Below are positions 12,599 to 21,775 of a stretch of 64,000 bases of DNA, piece by piece. The notes beneath the pieces were generated by a model. The model made no database searches. It was not told the origin of the DNA and saw only the letters and a list, made by a program, of their open reading frames with translations. Made by a program: the position numbers and the translations under genes. This DNA comes from Betaproteobacteria bacterium Ga0074130. Its GTDB lineage: Bacteria; Pseudomonadota; Gammaproteobacteria; Burkholderiales; Rhodocyclaceae. Within the stretch, counting starts at the first letter, position 1. Each line of letters opens with the position of its first letter. The stretch covers positions 1 through 64,000 of the forward strand of contig LNDZ01000006.1 of NCBI GenBank assembly GCA_001464495.1. The letters are read 5' to 3'.

Positions 12599-13996
12599 TC
12601 ACAATGAGGAATCTGAAGATTCCGGCTTTTTGCGCGGTCCAAAACGGCGCGGACGACGATTACGGGGCTTGGCGCCCGGCGCACGGCCGCCTTCACTGCC
12701 CTCAGGGCCGGCACTAGCGCTGGCTGCCACTTCATTTCCAGCTCCATCCGCACCTGTAACAGGCTTAGGACGCGGTGGACGCTGTGGGCGCGGCGGGCGC
12801 TTGCCTTGCCCTTGCCCCGGCTGACCTTGGCCTTCCTGTCGTGGTCGCTGACCTTGTCCCTTGGGTTGGCCGTTACCATTGCCGCCCTGTTGAGGACGGC
12901 GCGGGTTGTTGCCACGCGGCCGGGCTTGGCTACGATCGCCAGACGACTCACGGCGCTGACCCGGCAAGTCGATCAAATTACCGTTGATGTCGCCCTCTTC
13001 ATGCTCATCGTCGCTGGTTTCCAGCAGATCTGACAAGTCAGCATCATCAATCTCATGCGGTTCAGGTTCGGGCAGGCTACGCGCCCAAGCCATCAATTGG
13101 GTCAACTCTTGCGGCTCAAGATCACGACATTGACCGCGTTTCAAGCGGGGTGGCAGACTGATCGGCCCATAACGGACGCGCATCAGGCGGCTGACCACCA
13201 GCCCGATCGCCTCAAACATGCGGCGCACCTCGCGGTTGCGGCCTTCGTTCAGGGTCACGTGATACCAATGATTGCTGCCCTCACCGCCCTTGTCGATCAG
13301 GGTCGTAAAGCGGGCCGGACCATCCTCAAGCATCACGCCATCCAACAGCTGTTGCTTGGTTTCCTCAGTGAGCTCGCCCAGAACACGGACAGCGTACTCG
13401 CGTTCAAGTTCGTAGCGCGGATGCATCATGCGGTTCGCCAAATCACCGTTGTTGGTCACCACCAACAAACCACAGGAGTTGAAGTCAAGGCGACCAACAG
13501 TAATCCAGCGCCCCGCCTTGAGGCGTGGCAGCTTGTCGAAAATGCTGGGACGACCTTCCGGATCGTCGCGCGAGACAATTTCACCCTCGGGCTTGTGATA
13601 AATCAGCACGCGGGGAAGGCGGCCTTGCGCAAAGCGCAGTTGCACAAGCTTGCCATTGACGCGAATCTTGTCTTCGGGGCCAATACGCTGGCCCACATGG
13701 GCAGGCATGCCATTGACGCTGACGCGCCCCGCAATGATCCACTCTTCGAGTTCACGGCGAGAGCCTAAACCAGCATCCGCCAAGGCCTTGTGAAGCTTGG
13801 GTTCGGGATCAGTGACAACCAGATTGCGGGCTTGACCGCCGCCACCGCCAGGATTGAAACGCCCGGCACCGCGACGACCTTGGGGGCGATCGGAATGTGG
13901 CGGACGCTCGGAGGGCTGACGCAGATCACCATCACGGGACTGCGACGAGTGGAAAGAGGGGCTTCTATTGCTCGGTTTGCGACGCGGATTCGGCAA
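12599..13996 (-). CDS. rluB: 23S rRNA pseudouridine synthase, RluB type
   Basis: Makes pseudouridine in 23S rRNA helix 80 (position 2605 in E. coli). An N-terminal low-complexity basic stretch (1-60) is followed by an S4 domain ([19 protein letters not shown]), the catalytic region with [19 protein letters not shown], and [14 protein letters not shown]. The C-terminal 150 residues are acidic and then Gln/Gly/Pro/Arg-rich, an extension common in betaproteobacteria. The only upstream in-frame start I see is TTG at 13994-13996, inside the scpB 3' end, so translation is coupled to scpB. Exact start is uncertain. Confidence 0.9.
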   Translation of the reverse strand: MPNPRRKPSNRSPSFHSSQSRDGDLRQPSERPPHSDRPQGRRGAGRFNPGGGGGQARNLVVTDPEPKLHKALADAGLGSRRELEEWIIAGRVSVNGMPAHVGQRIGPEDKIRVNGKLVQLRFAQGRLPRVLIYHKPEGEIVSRDDPEGRPSIFDKLPRLKAGRWITVGRLDFNSCGLLVVTNNGDLANRMMHPRYELEREYAVRVLGELTEETKQQLLDGVMLEDGPARFTTLIDKGGEGSNHWYHVTLNEGRNREVRRMFEAIGLVVSRLMRVRYGPISLPPRLKRGQCRDLEPQELTQLMAWARSLPEPEPHEIDDADLSDLLETSDDEHEEGDINGNLIDLPGQRRESSGDRSQARPRGNNPRRPQQGGNGNGQPKGQGQRPRQEGQGQPGQGQGKRPPRPQRPPRPKPVTGADGAGNEVAASASAGPEGSEGGRAPGAKPRNRRPRRFGPRKKPESSDSSL

Positions 13997-14534
13997 GATC
14001 CATCATCCCTTCAATTTCAGTAAGCGGTGGTAGCTCGGCAAGGCTGCGCAGGCCAAGATCATCCAAGAAGGTGCGGGTAGTTGCGTACAGGGCCGGACGG
14101 CCTGGAGCATCACGATGCCCCACGGTATCAATCCAGCCACGCCCTTCTAGGGTTTTCAAAATATTTGGTGACACGGCAACACCACGAATATCTTCGATGT
14201 CGCCTCGGGTCACCGGCTGTCGGTAGGCAATGATTGCCAAGGTTTCCATGACCGCCCGCGAATAACGCGGAGACTTCTCGGTCTTGAGCCGGTCAATGTA
14301 GGACTGATATTCAGGCCTTGTCTGGAAACGCCATCCGGTCGCCAACTGTACCAGTTCTACGCCCCGTTGTGACCAATCACGGCGCAAATCATCCAGCAGG
14401 GTTCTCCAAGTGTCGTCATCAAACTGCTCGTCGAAGAGCTTTTTGAGATCGGCCAGCGTCATTGGCTCGCTGGTGGCGAGCAGCGCGGCCTCAAGCACGC
14501 GCTTATAGTCTTCAGGCTTATACAGTTGCAGCAT
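13965..14534 (-). CDS. scpB: segregation and condensation protein B
   Basis: ScpB is the winged-helix (kite) subunit of the SMC-ScpAB condensin. The 189-residue product contains [31 protein letters not shown] split across two winged-helix halves, plus the [21 protein letters not shown] beta-hairpin, both diagnostic. It overlaps scpA by 17 bases at its start and rluB at its end. No smc gene is in the window. Confidence 0.95.
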   Translation of the reverse strand: MLQLYKPEDYKRVLEAALLATSEPMTLADLKKLFDEQFDDDTWRTLLDDLRRDWSQRGVELVQLATGWRFQTRPEYQSYIDRLKTEKSPRYSRAVMETLAIIAYRQPVTRGDIEDIRGVAVSPNILKTLEGRGWIDTVGHRDAPGRPALYATTRTFLDDLGLRSLAELPPLTEIEGMMDLAESASQTEQ

Positions 14535-15360
14535 CGGGCAATCTTACATAGATCGGCGCGAGGGCCTCGTTCTGTGTGATTTCGATCAGCGACTCGCGTG
14601 CCAATTCAAGCACTGCAAGGAAACTGACCACCAGTTGCGGCGCACCAGCGCTCACATCAAACAAACTTTCAAACACTACATAGCCTTTACCGGTGAGCTT
14701 GCGCAGAATCTGGGCCATGTACTCACGCACCGACAACTCTTCGCGATGAATGCGATGATGCTGTGTGACCTTGGCCTGCTTCATTAAGGCCAACCATGCA
14801 ACCTGCAAATCATGCAAATTGACATCGGGCTGCTTCTCAATCACCTCATCGGTAACCCAGACAGAAACCCACTCAAAGTCACGGCCCGCATGCGGCAATC
14901 CATCGATCTTGGCTGCGGCAGCTTTCATCTTCTCGTATTCAACGAGACGACGCACCAGCTCTGCGCGCGGGTCTTCAACCTCGCCTTCCTCGTTCTTGGG
15001 CAAACGAGGCAGCAGCATTCTCGATTTGATTTCAATCAGCATGGCGGCCATCAACAAATACTCGGCAGCCAGCTCGAGATTACGCTTGCGCATCGCCTCG
15101 ACGTAAGTCAGATACTGCTTGGTCAGTGGCGCCATGGGAATGTCGAGCACATTCACATTGGCTTTGCGGATCAGGTACAGCAAAAGATCCAGCGGTCCTT
15201 CGAAACTTTCGAGAATGACTTCCAGCGCATCCGGCGGAATATACAAATCCCGCGGCATAGTTTCCAGCCGCTCGCCGTAGACCATGACCAGATGAGGCAA
15301 TATTGCTTCATCTTGGACTGGTGCTTCCGAAGGATCGGTATCGGCGAGAACGGTTTCCAT
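14518..15360 (-). CDS. scpA: segregation and condensation protein A
   Basis: ScpA is the kleisin that bridges the two SMC heads in bacterial condensin. The 280-residue product has the family signature [23 protein letters not shown] near residue 55 and the [22 protein letters not shown] helix, and a C-terminal winged-helix segment. It is preceded by trpS with an 8-base gap and overlaps scpB, so trpS-scpA-scpB-rluB probably form one transcript. Confidence 0.95.
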   Translation of the reverse strand: METVLADTDPSEAPVQDEAILPHLVMVYGERLETMPRDLYIPPDALEVILESFEGPLDLLLYLIRKANVNVLDIPMAPLTKQYLTYVEAMRKRNLELAAEYLLMAAMLIEIKSRMLLPRLPKNEEGEVEDPRAELVRRLVEYEKMKAAAAKIDGLPHAGRDFEWVSVWVTDEVIEKQPDVNLHDLQVAWLALMKQAKVTQHHRIHREELSVREYMAQILRKLTGKGYVVFESLFDVSAGAPQLVVSFLAVLELARESLIEITQNEALAPIYVRLPDAATV

Positions 15361-15368
15361 GCAGGTAT

Positions 15369-16571
15369 TTAACCGTAACTGAGGCCAATGGCCTCACGCA
15401 CATCGCGCATGGTTTCCTGCGCCAGCTTGCGCGCACGTTCGCAACCATCGGCAACGATGTTACGCACCAACGCTGGATCATCTTCATACATGCGTGCACG
15501 CTCACGCATCGGCTCTTGCTCTTTCAGCATGCCATCAATGACGGGCTGCTTGCATTCGATACAGCCAATCCCGGCACTGCGACACCCGGCTTGCACCCAG
15601 GTTTTGACGTCGGCATTTGAGTAGACCTGATGCAGTTGCCATACCGGGCACTTATCTGGATCGCCCGGGTCAGTGCGACGGACCCGCTGCGGATCGGTCT
15701 GCATGGTGCGGATTTTCTTGGTGATCGATTCCGCATCTTCGCGCAGGAAAATTGTATTCCCGTAGGACTTGGACATCTTCTGCCCATCCAGCCCTGGCAT
15801 CTTGGATGCCTCAGTCAGCAATGCGCCCGGCTCGGCCAGAATCATCTTGCTACTGCCTTCCAAGTAACCAAACAGACGCTCACGATCGGCATGAGACAGG
15901 CTCTGTGCCTCATCAATCAGCGCATGGCCCTGCTCGATGGCTTCCTGCTCGCCGCGCTCCTGATAACGGGTGCGCAGCTCCTCGTAAAGCTTGGCCCGCT
16001 TGCTGCCCAGCTTCTTGACCGCTTCTTTGGCCTTGTCCTCAAAGCCGGGTTCACGACCATACAGGTGATTGAAGCGGCGGGCGATTTCACGGGTGAACTC
16101 AATGTGTGGGATCTGATCCTCACCCACGGGCACCTTGTCGGCGCGATAAATCAGAATATCCGCAGCTTGCAGCAAAGGATAGCCTAGGAAACCATAGGTA
16201 GTCAGATCCTTGTGCATCAGCTTTTCCTGCTGATCTTTGTAGGTTGGCACACGTTCCAGCCAACCCAATGGGGTCATCATCGATAGTAGTAGGTGCAGCT
16301 CAGCATGCTCTGGCACCTTGGACTGGATGAAGATGGTGGCCTGCGCCGGATCCACACCAGCGGCCAGCCAGTCCACGACCATATCCCATGTGCTTTGCTC
16401 AATGGTGCCGGGTTCGTCATAGCTGGTGGTCAGCGCATGCCAGTCGGCTACGAAGAACAAACACGGATGTTCATGCTGCAGCTTGACCCAGTTTTGGAGC
16501 ACACCGTGATAGTGGCCGAGATGCAAACGCCCGGTTGGGCGCATGCCAGAAAGAACACGTTCTGCGTACAT
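15369..16571 (-). CDS. trpS: tryptophan--tRNA ligase
   Basis: Charges tRNA-Trp. I set the start at ATG 16569-16571 (MYAERVLSGMRPTG), which overlaps the stop of the upstream protease gene as TAATG. The 400-residue product has the HIGH-type motif GRLHLGHY and KMSKS in GQKMSKSYGNTI. It is longer than E. coli TrpS (334) because of an inserted helical segment around residues 165-235 (EDKAKEAVKKLGSKRAKLYEEL), as seen in many betaproteobacterial enzymes. Confidence 0.95.
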   Translation of the reverse strand: MYAERVLSGMRPTGRLHLGHYHGVLQNWVKLQHEHPCLFFVADWHALTTSYDEPGTIEQSTWDMVVDWLAAGVDPAQATIFIQSKVPEHAELHLLLSMMTPLGWLERVPTYKDQQEKLMHKDLTTYGFLGYPLLQAADILIYRADKVPVGEDQIPHIEFTREIARRFNHLYGREPGFEDKAKEAVKKLGSKRAKLYEELRTRYQERGEQEAIEQGHALIDEAQSLSHADRERLFGYLEGSSKMILAEPGALLTEASKMPGLDGQKMSKSYGNTIFLREDAESITKKIRTMQTDPQRVRRTDPGDPDKCPVWQLHQVYSNADVKTWVQAGCRSAGIGCIECKQPVIDGMLKEQEPMRERARMYEDDPALVRNIVADGCERARKLAQETMRDVREAIGLSYG

Positions 16572-17218
16572 TAGAAGTTGAATAGCAATTGAATCAAGGT
16601 CAGGAATAACCGTAAGAGCGGCAAGAGTATCGCATTCAGCAGCCCCGTAAACAACAGAACCAGCAGAATGATGAAACCATAGCGTTCGATTTGTGCAAAA
16701 CGCCACGCCCACGGATTGGGCAACAAGCTTGTCATGATACGGCCGCCATCAAGGGGCGGCAAAGGCAATAAATTCAACAGCATAAGGCTTGCATTAATCA
16801 AAATCCCCGCCTGGCCCATCGCCCGCGCAGCCTCACCATAAGTGCTTTCGGGGCTACTTACACCGTATTTGTATAGACAGCCCCAGGCCAGCAACATCGC
16901 CAGATTAGCCGCAGGGCCTGCGGCGGCAACCCAGAGCATGTCGCGCTTGGGGTGGCGCAGCCGCCCAAAATCCACTGGGACCGGCTTAGCCCAGCCAAAC
17001 AGAAAGCCGCCACCGGAAAACAGCAAAATCATCCCGGGGACCAAAATCGTACCGATCGGATCAATATGCTTTAGCGGATTTGCTGTGATACGGCCGAGCT
17101 GCCAGGCAGTTGGATCACCGAAATGCTTGGCTGCGTAGCCATGTGCAGCCTCATGCAGCGTGATCGCAAATATCACCGGCAGGGCATAAATTGCCAGTGC
17201 CTGAATCAGATTATCCAT
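16571..17218 (-). CDS. site-2 protease family membrane metalloprotease (M50)
   Basis: A 215-residue polytopic M50-type protease. The zinc motif HEAAHG (HExxH) is near residue 22 in the first membrane segment, and the third ligand region LPPLDGGRI is near residue 154. FLFGWAKPVPVDFGRLRHPKRD is typical of the compact YwhC/Rip3-like group lacking PDZ and CBS domains. The substrate is unknown. It sits directly upstream of trpS with overlapping stop and start. A near-perfect -10 element close to the ATG suggests a very short or absent leader. Confidence 0.9.
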   Translation of the reverse strand: MDNLIQALAIYALPVIFAITLHEAAHGYAAKHFGDPTAWQLGRITANPLKHIDPIGTILVPGMILLFSGGGFLFGWAKPVPVDFGRLRHPKRDMLWVAAAGPAANLAMLLAWGCLYKYGVSSPESTYGEAARAMGQAGILINASLMLLNLLPLPPLDGGRIMTSLLPNPWAWRFAQIERYGFIILLVLLFTGLLNAILLPLLRLFLTLIQLLFNF

Positions 17219-17226
17219 TGGTATCG

Positions 17227-17232
17227 ATTATA
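17227..17232 (-). promoter_or_regulatory. -10 element upstream of site-2 protease
   Basis: Minus-strand TATAAT sits only 8 bases before the ATG (17216-17218). Transcription from it would start within about two bases of the start codon, implying a leaderless mRNA. No convincing -35 hexamer is seen. Confidence 0.4.
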
Positions 17233-17288
17233 CCTGTGTAGGCATCCACACCTAGCGCGCCTCAGCCTATCTGCTCTGCTGAATATGC

Positions 17289-17316
17289 TTTAACGGTGGC
17301 TTCTCGCTAATATAAT
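17289..17316 (+). promoter_or_regulatory. promoter of the J-like protein gene
   Basis: TTTAAC (17289-17294), a 16-base spacer and TATAAT (17311-17316), about 39 bases before the ATG. An AGGGAGG Shine-Dalgarno precedes the start. Confidence 0.55.
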
Positions 17317-17355
17317 CGTCGAATAACACAAAAATCGCATATTCAGGGAGGCCCA

Positions 17356-18033
17356 ATGGGCAAAAACCTCTACGACATCCTTGATCTTCCTCAGGACGCC
17401 ACAACCGGAAGCATCAAGAACGCCTACATCCGACTCAAAAAACAGTTTGAACAGTCACTGCCCATTGACGACCCGTTGCATATCAGCCAAGTGCAGTATC
17501 TGGCCATCGGAGAGGCTTATTCCATATTATCCAACCCGGCACGCCGAGAACTGTACGATCAGAAACTAATCGCTGATCTGCAGAAAGACTACCTTAGCGA
17601 CTCCGGTGCTTCGACGACATCCCCCTTCAAGAAAATTCTGCTTGGGCTGCTTATCCTAGGTTTGGCATGGTTAGGCTTTCATAACTATCAGCTTAATCAG
17701 GCACAAAATGAGCGTGAGCTACTGCGTATCAAGCTTGAGCGAGAACAATTGATCCTGAAACAGGAAGAAGCCCGCTTGGCCGCTGAAAATCTGAGGATGG
17801 AGCGAGAAGAACTGAGCTCAGAGCGCTACGCAGCACTTGAACGACAACGCCTGATTGAGCAATCTCGTGCAGAGTCGCGACGCTATGCAGAAGAGGTCGC
17901 TCAGCATGAGGATAAACAGCGACGCCAAGCTGAAAGAGAACGCCAGGAGCAACAAAGAGAGCAGCAGCGTGCTGAGGCAGAGCGCGTACGGCGTGAGCGC
18001 GCGGCCCCGATCGGCCCAACTTTTATTCGCTAA
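17356..18033 (+). CDS. membrane-anchored J-domain-like protein with coiled coil
   Basis: A 225-residue protein. Residues 4-68 resemble a DnaJ domain (LYDILDLPQDATTGSIKNAY; AIGEAYSILSNPARRELYDQ). However, the loop that should carry the DnaK-activating HPD motif reads SLPIDDPLH and has no HPD. One membrane helix follows (about 91-107, KILLGLLILGLAWLGF), then a long highly charged Glu/Arg/Gln coiled coil to the C-terminus. It probably anchors in the inner membrane with the J-like part in the cytoplasm. Without HPD it is unlikely to stimulate DnaK; a scaffolding role is an inference. It converges on the YciO gene. Confidence 0.8.
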   Translation: MGKNLYDILDLPQDATTGSIKNAYIRLKKQFEQSLPIDDPLHISQVQYLAIGEAYSILSNPARRELYDQKLIADLQKDYLSDSGASTTSPFKKILLGLLILGLAWLGFHNYQLNQAQNERELLRIKLEREQLILKQEEARLAAENLRMEREELSSERYAALERQRLIEQSRAESRRYAEEVAQHEDKQRRQAERERQEQQREQQRAEAERVRRERAAPIGPTFIR

Positions 18034-18047
18034 ACGCTCAGCGTTTA
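18031..18047. terminator. hairpin shared by two convergent stop codons
   Basis: TAAACGC (18031-18037), a 3-base loop and GCGTTTA (18041-18047) form a perfect 7-bp stem. The left arm begins with the TAA of the J-like gene, and the right arm ends with the complement of the YciO TAA. No long U-run follows on either strand, so strength is unclear. Confidence 0.45.
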
Positions 18048-18668
18048 TAAACCAAACGGCGTTAGATCGCCCTTACCTGCCCGGACCAGCTCAGCCGCGC
18101 CGTCGGCAAGGTTAATCACCGTGGTCATCTCGGCACCACAGTGCCCGGCTTCAATGACCAGATCGACTTGATGTTCAAGCCGATCCCGAATCTCCTCAGC
18201 ATCAGTCAACGGATACTCTTCGTCCGGCAGAATCAAGGTTGAGCTCAGGAGCGGCTCATTCAACTCAGTCAAAAGTGCACGCACAACCGGGTGATCAGGT
18301 ACACGCAGACCGATGGTCTTGCGCTTAGGGTGAAGTACGCGCCGAGGCAACTCTTTGGTTCCCTCAAGAATGAAGGTGTAACTACCAGGAGTTGCTGATT
18401 TCAACAAGCGATATTGAATATTGTCGACGCGCGCGTAATTGGCAATTTCAGACAAATCTCGACACAGCAGCGTGAAGTGATGACGCTCATCAACCCCACG
18501 GATACGACGAATTCGATCCAGCAGCTTGGCGTCGCCAGTGTGGCCGCACAATGCGTAGGCCGAATCGGTCGGCAAGGCAATCAAACCGCCTTTACGCACA
18601 ATATCGGCAGCTTGCTCGATCAGACGGGCTTGTGGATGCGTGGGATGCAGCGAAAAATAAAGGGACAT
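18045..18668 (-). CDS. Sua5/YciO family L-threonylcarbamoyladenylate synthase-like protein
   Basis: A 207-residue member of the Sua5/YciO/YrdC fold family, whose TsaC/Sua5 members make threonylcarbamoyl-AMP for tRNA t6A37. Features are GGLIALPTDSAYALCG, the KxR-type segment DRIRRIRG, SATPGSYTFILEGTKELP and TIGLRVPDHPVV. It matches the YciO branch better than TsaC, so whether it makes t6A is not certain. The ATG at 18666-18668 is preferred over a TTG two codons upstream. The PHP/RNase AM gene adjoins, as yciO and yciV do in E. coli. Confidence 0.88.
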   Translation of the reverse strand: MSLYFSLHPTHPQARLIEQAADIVRKGGLIALPTDSAYALCGHTGDAKLLDRIRRIRGVDERHHFTLLCRDLSEIANYARVDNIQYRLLKSATPGSYTFILEGTKELPRRVLHPKRKTIGLRVPDHPVVRALLTELNEPLLSSTLILPDEEYPLTDAEEIRDRLEHQVDLVIEAGHCGAEMTTVINLADGAAELVRAGKGDLTPFGL

Positions 18669-18783
18669 GATCAAGGGCTATGTCGGTTGCCAACGCAAAG
18701 TTGGACTACCGTTAAAACGAATTAAACAGGGCAAGAAGCAGTTGAAGCCACCCCGGGCAGACAACTACCTAGCCAAAAGTGGA

Positions 18784-19617
18784 TTAAAGCAACTCGCTCC
18801 ACACTGGCTTAAGGTCAGGCGGCAGGCTTGGCAACTTGCCCAAGTCTGTCCAACTTTCACCCGGCGCATGAAAATCAGATGCACGGGAGGCCAAAAATCC
18901 AAATCGGCGCGCATAGTCGGCAAAAATCTCGACTTTTTCCGGCCGATGAGAGCTCGACAGCACTTCAATGCCGCGCCCACCTAACTCCTTGAACTCGCCC
19001 AGAAAGGATTCCATCACCTTGGGTTCCATCCAGTAGCGACCGGGATGTGCAACGACAGCAACCCCTCCTGCCCCATTGATCCAGCTAACGCATTGCTCCA
19101 AGGTTGCCCATTGATGTGGGATATAGCCAGGAAGGCCACGCCCCAGCCACGCATTGAAAACCGACTTCACATCCTTGGCCAAACCGCATTCAACAATATA
19201 GCGGGCAAAGTGCGAGCGGCTGATCAGCGCAGGATTGCGTGCATGACGCATCGCGCCATCATAAGCACCGACAATGCCAACCTTGGCGAGCTCATCGCCA
19301 ATACGCAACGCTCTGGCTTCACGTCCACCACGCACCGCTTCCAGCCCATCGCTCAGCGCGTGGTTGTAAATATCAATGCCTAAACCGATGACATGTATGG
19401 TCTGATCATCACCCCACGTCACCGAAACCTCAACGCCACTGACGAAGCGCATACCTAGCTCGAGCGCTGTATCGTGCGCCTCAGGTACACCAGCGGTCTC
19501 ATCGTGGTCGCTCAAGGTGGCCAATTCGACCCCGTGTGCATGGGCACGACGCATCACATCAGATGGGCTCAGGAGCCCATCTGAGTAATACGAGTGGCAA
19601 TGCAGGTCAGCATTCAT
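18784..19617 (-). CDS. PHP domain phosphoesterase, RNase AM-like (YciV)
   Basis: A 277-residue PHP-superfamily metal-dependent phosphoesterase. Motifs: DLHCHSYYSDG at the N-terminus, LSDHDETAG near residue 37, VVAHPGRY near 190 and SDFHAPGE near 252, which provide the trinuclear metal ligands. The family includes E. coli RNase AM (YciV), a 5'-3' exonuclease that matures rRNA 5' ends and degrades small RNA fragments. The ATG at 19615-19617 fits better than the upstream TTG. It abuts the alpha/beta hydrolase gene. Confidence 0.9.
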   Translation of the reverse strand: MNADLHCHSYYSDGLLSPSDVMRRAHAHGVELATLSDHDETAGVPEAHDTALELGMRFVSGVEVSVTWGDDQTIHVIGLGIDIYNHALSDGLEAVRGGREARALRIGDELAKVGIVGAYDGAMRHARNPALISRSHFARYIVECGLAKDVKSVFNAWLGRGLPGYIPHQWATLEQCVSWINGAGGVAVVAHPGRYWMEPKVMESFLGEFKELGGRGIEVLSSSHRPEKVEIFADYARRFGFLASRASDFHAPGESWTDLGKLPSLPPDLKPVWSELL

Positions 19618-19626
19618 CGGTGGCAA

Positions 19627-20514
19627 TTAGGTTGCAACAGGGGCGAAGAAATCATCAATCAGCGCAGCCACATGCTCAGGATATTCATGATGCATATTGT
19701 GACCACAGTCATTTAATACTACCTCACGCAGACTGCGGAAACAGGCCTTGCGGGCAGCATATTCTTCTTCCTTGCCATCAAATCGTTTCATGACGAAAGA
19801 ATCACGTGCCGCCACCCACAGCACAGGCGCAGTCACTTCACGCCAGCAGGCTTTTGCTTCATCAAGGCGATAACGGAAAGGGCTACGCCAACGATGGCAC
19901 GGATCAATCGCCATACCAATACGGCCATCGCCCCGCCTTTGTCCAAGATGACTAGCCATGAATGCGGCCCGCTCCGGCGTCAGTCGGGGATTGTCTTTTT
20001 GAAGGCGGGCGGCCAGCTCGGAAAAATCAGCGTAGTCACGAAAGCGCGTAACATCCTTGACCTCGTCCAGCCAGTCCGCGTAATGCTTGGCGCTATCGTC
20101 CGGCGGGCTTTCCGGCAAACCAAAGCCCTCAAGGGTGGCAATACGCCTGAAGCGCTTAGGCCTCACACCCGCATAAATACAGAGAACATTGCCGCCTAGG
20201 CTGTGCCCCACAGCATCGATGGGCTGATCAGGGGAGTAGTGATCAAACACGCCGTCAAGGTCGACCAGATATTCTGGATACCAGTAAGGGGAACCATTCC
20301 ATTGGCTGAGACCGAAACCGCGCCAGTCTGGCGCGATGATCTGAAAATCGCCCTGCAGCGCATCAACTACAAATTGGAATGTTGCGCTGACATCGCCCCA
20401 GCCGTGGAACATAAACAGCTTAGGGGACGTTGGGTTTCCCCAAAGACGGACATGGATGCGGCGCTGGTTTTCGATACCGCCGACTTCAATAAATTCGCTG
20501 CGATAGGGCTTCAT
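19627..20514 (-). CDS. alpha/beta hydrolase
   Basis: A 295-residue alpha/beta-hydrolase. The oxyanion-hole region is FMFHGWGD, the nucleophile elbow GHSLGG lies near residue 105, and the probable catalytic His is in CGHNMHHE near residue 273; the acid is probably in WVAARDSF. No signal peptide is seen, so it is cytoplasmic. The substrate cannot be inferred. It starts 9 bases after the DoxX gene of the hvf operon and ends 9 bases before the PHP gene, so it may be co-transcribed with the RiPP genes, but it is not a known core member of that system. Confidence 0.85.
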   Translation of the reverse strand: MKPYRSEFIEVGGIENQRRIHVRLWGNPTSPKLFMFHGWGDVSATFQFVVDALQGDFQIIAPDWRGFGLSQWNGSPYWYPEYLVDLDGVFDHYSPDQPIDAVGHSLGGNVLCIYAGVRPKRFRRIATLEGFGLPESPPDDSAKHYADWLDEVKDVTRFRDYADFSELAARLQKDNPRLTPERAAFMASHLGQRRGDGRIGMAIDPCHRWRSPFRYRLDEAKACWREVTAPVLWVAARDSFVMKRFDGKEEEYAARKACFRSLREVVLNDCGHNMHHEYPEHVAALIDDFFAPVAT

Positions 20515-20523
20515 GCCCTAATT

Positions 20524-21033
20524 TTATCGATTTCCTAGGTAATGCTGGCGAATCCAGCCATCAATACTCAAGCGACCCGGCCCACAAAAAACTAATGGTG
20601 TCAGCATAACGAGCAGGATCAGCGGCAACTTGAAGTTGCCATAACCATCATCGGTCAGCACATAACCCTGTGCAAGCTCGGCAAGGGAATTCCACTCAGC
20701 CGGCCAATGCGCACTGAGGATGGCCACAACCGTCAGAATGATCAGGGAAACGGAAAAGAATCGTGTTGCCAGCCCAATGATGAGTGCGATTCCGCCAAGT
20801 AACTCAAACCACGTTGCCATCTGCCAGCTGATTTCTGGGGGTACCACGCTGAACGGAAAAGGAAATTGATCCTGAATATCGGCAAACCAATTGTCCCCGT
20901 GCAGCTTGGTCCAGCCAGCTTCAAGAAACTCCCAACCAACCAAAGCCCGCAGCAGTAAAAGTCCGATCCATTCACCGACGCCATCCAGCATGGCAAGAAC
21001 ACGAACAGCTAAAGGTTTAAGCACGGACACCAT
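20524..21033 (-). CDS. hvfD: DoxX family membrane protein, HvfD-type
   Basis: A 169-residue DoxX-family protein with about four membrane helices (LLLLRALVGWEFLEAGWTKL; FELLGGIALIIGLATRFF; SLIILTVVAILSA; LPLILLVMLTPLVF). DoxX proteins are the usual fourth gene of DUF692-DUF2063 RiPP clusters, where they are thought to act in membrane redox steps or copper handling; their exact function is not established. It overlaps the 3' end of the DUF2063 gene by 17 bases, so translation is coupled. Calling it HvfD rests on this gene context. Confidence 0.85.
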   Translation of the reverse strand: MVSVLKPLAVRVLAMLDGVGEWIGLLLLRALVGWEFLEAGWTKLHGDNWFADIQDQFPFPFSVVPPEISWQMATWFELLGGIALIIGLATRFFSVSLIILTVVAILSAHWPAEWNSLAELAQGYVLTDDGYGNFKLPLILLVMLTPLVFCGPGRLSIDGWIRQHYLGNR

Positions 21034-21775
21034 AAATCACGCCCCAATCTCGCAAATCATTAAGCATTGCAGCTCCACCCGCCACAACAGCAGCCGGGTT
21101 TGGATGCTGTAGTTCAGAAGCCACCTGCAAGCAGGCAGCCTCTCCCGTCATCTGCCCCGCTGCCAGTAAGGCAAGCAAACGGGCGGTCACGGCATTGATC
21201 GACGCAAACTGGACCGTGTCATCACGATCCCGAAATACCACCAGCTGCACGGGATCTGGCTTGCGCGGACGATAATCGGGGCTGATGCGCTGTACTGGCC
21301 ATTGATAAGCGAGCAGCATGTGCGCAGGCGCGACCAGCACCCTGCCCTGCATTAAGTCACCACTTTCTATGCACGCTGGGGTGGGATCGGTCTGCATGAT
21401 GTCGACTGCCAGTTCAGCCCATTCGTAGTGCGCCAGCTCTAGCAAATACGGTGGCACCGTAACAGGCAAGGCAGCACGCTCGGCCGCATCAGCCATCCAG
21501 CGCAAGAACTCGCGGGATAACTCGCAAAACAAGGGGCTTTGACTGCGCCACTCGGCAAAAAAGGCGTATTGGAGTCGTTCCCAGCGACGTACACCAAGCA
21601 CGGCACGACTGACAGGAAAGCAGGCATCCACAACGCCGCAGACATTGTTGAATAAAAGCTCCCGATACGCGCGTGCGCGGCGCGCGGGGACACCCGCAGG
21701 ACGTGAATTCTCGTGCGGGTTGCGCAAGTAAAGACCAAAGGTCTGCTGAAACGCCTGAAAGTCCGGCAGGCTCAT
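21017..21775 (-). CDS. hvfC: DUF2063 partner protein, HvfC-type
   Basis: A 252-residue protein with the N-terminal DUF2063 (putative DNA-binding) domain: FQQTFGLYLRNP, RRARAYRELLFNNV, and FFAEWRSQSPLFCELSREFL around residues 65-90. In characterised systems of this type the partner binds the precursor leader and is needed by the DUF692 oxidase; the old DNA-binding label is probably misleading. I chose ATG 21773-21775, which overlaps the hvfB TGA as ATGA. Order A-B-C-D matches known hvf/buf operons. Confidence 0.88.
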   Translation of the reverse strand: MSLPDFQAFQQTFGLYLRNPHENSRPAGVPARRARAYRELLFNNVCGVVDACFPVSRAVLGVRRWERLQYAFFAEWRSQSPLFCELSREFLRWMADAAERAALPVTVPPYLLELAHYEWAELAVDIMQTDPTPACIESGDLMQGRVLVAPAHMLLAYQWPVQRISPDYRPRKPDPVQLVVFRDRDDTVQFASINAVTARLLALLAAGQMTGEAACLQVASELQHPNPAAVVAGGAAMLNDLRDWGVIYGVRA

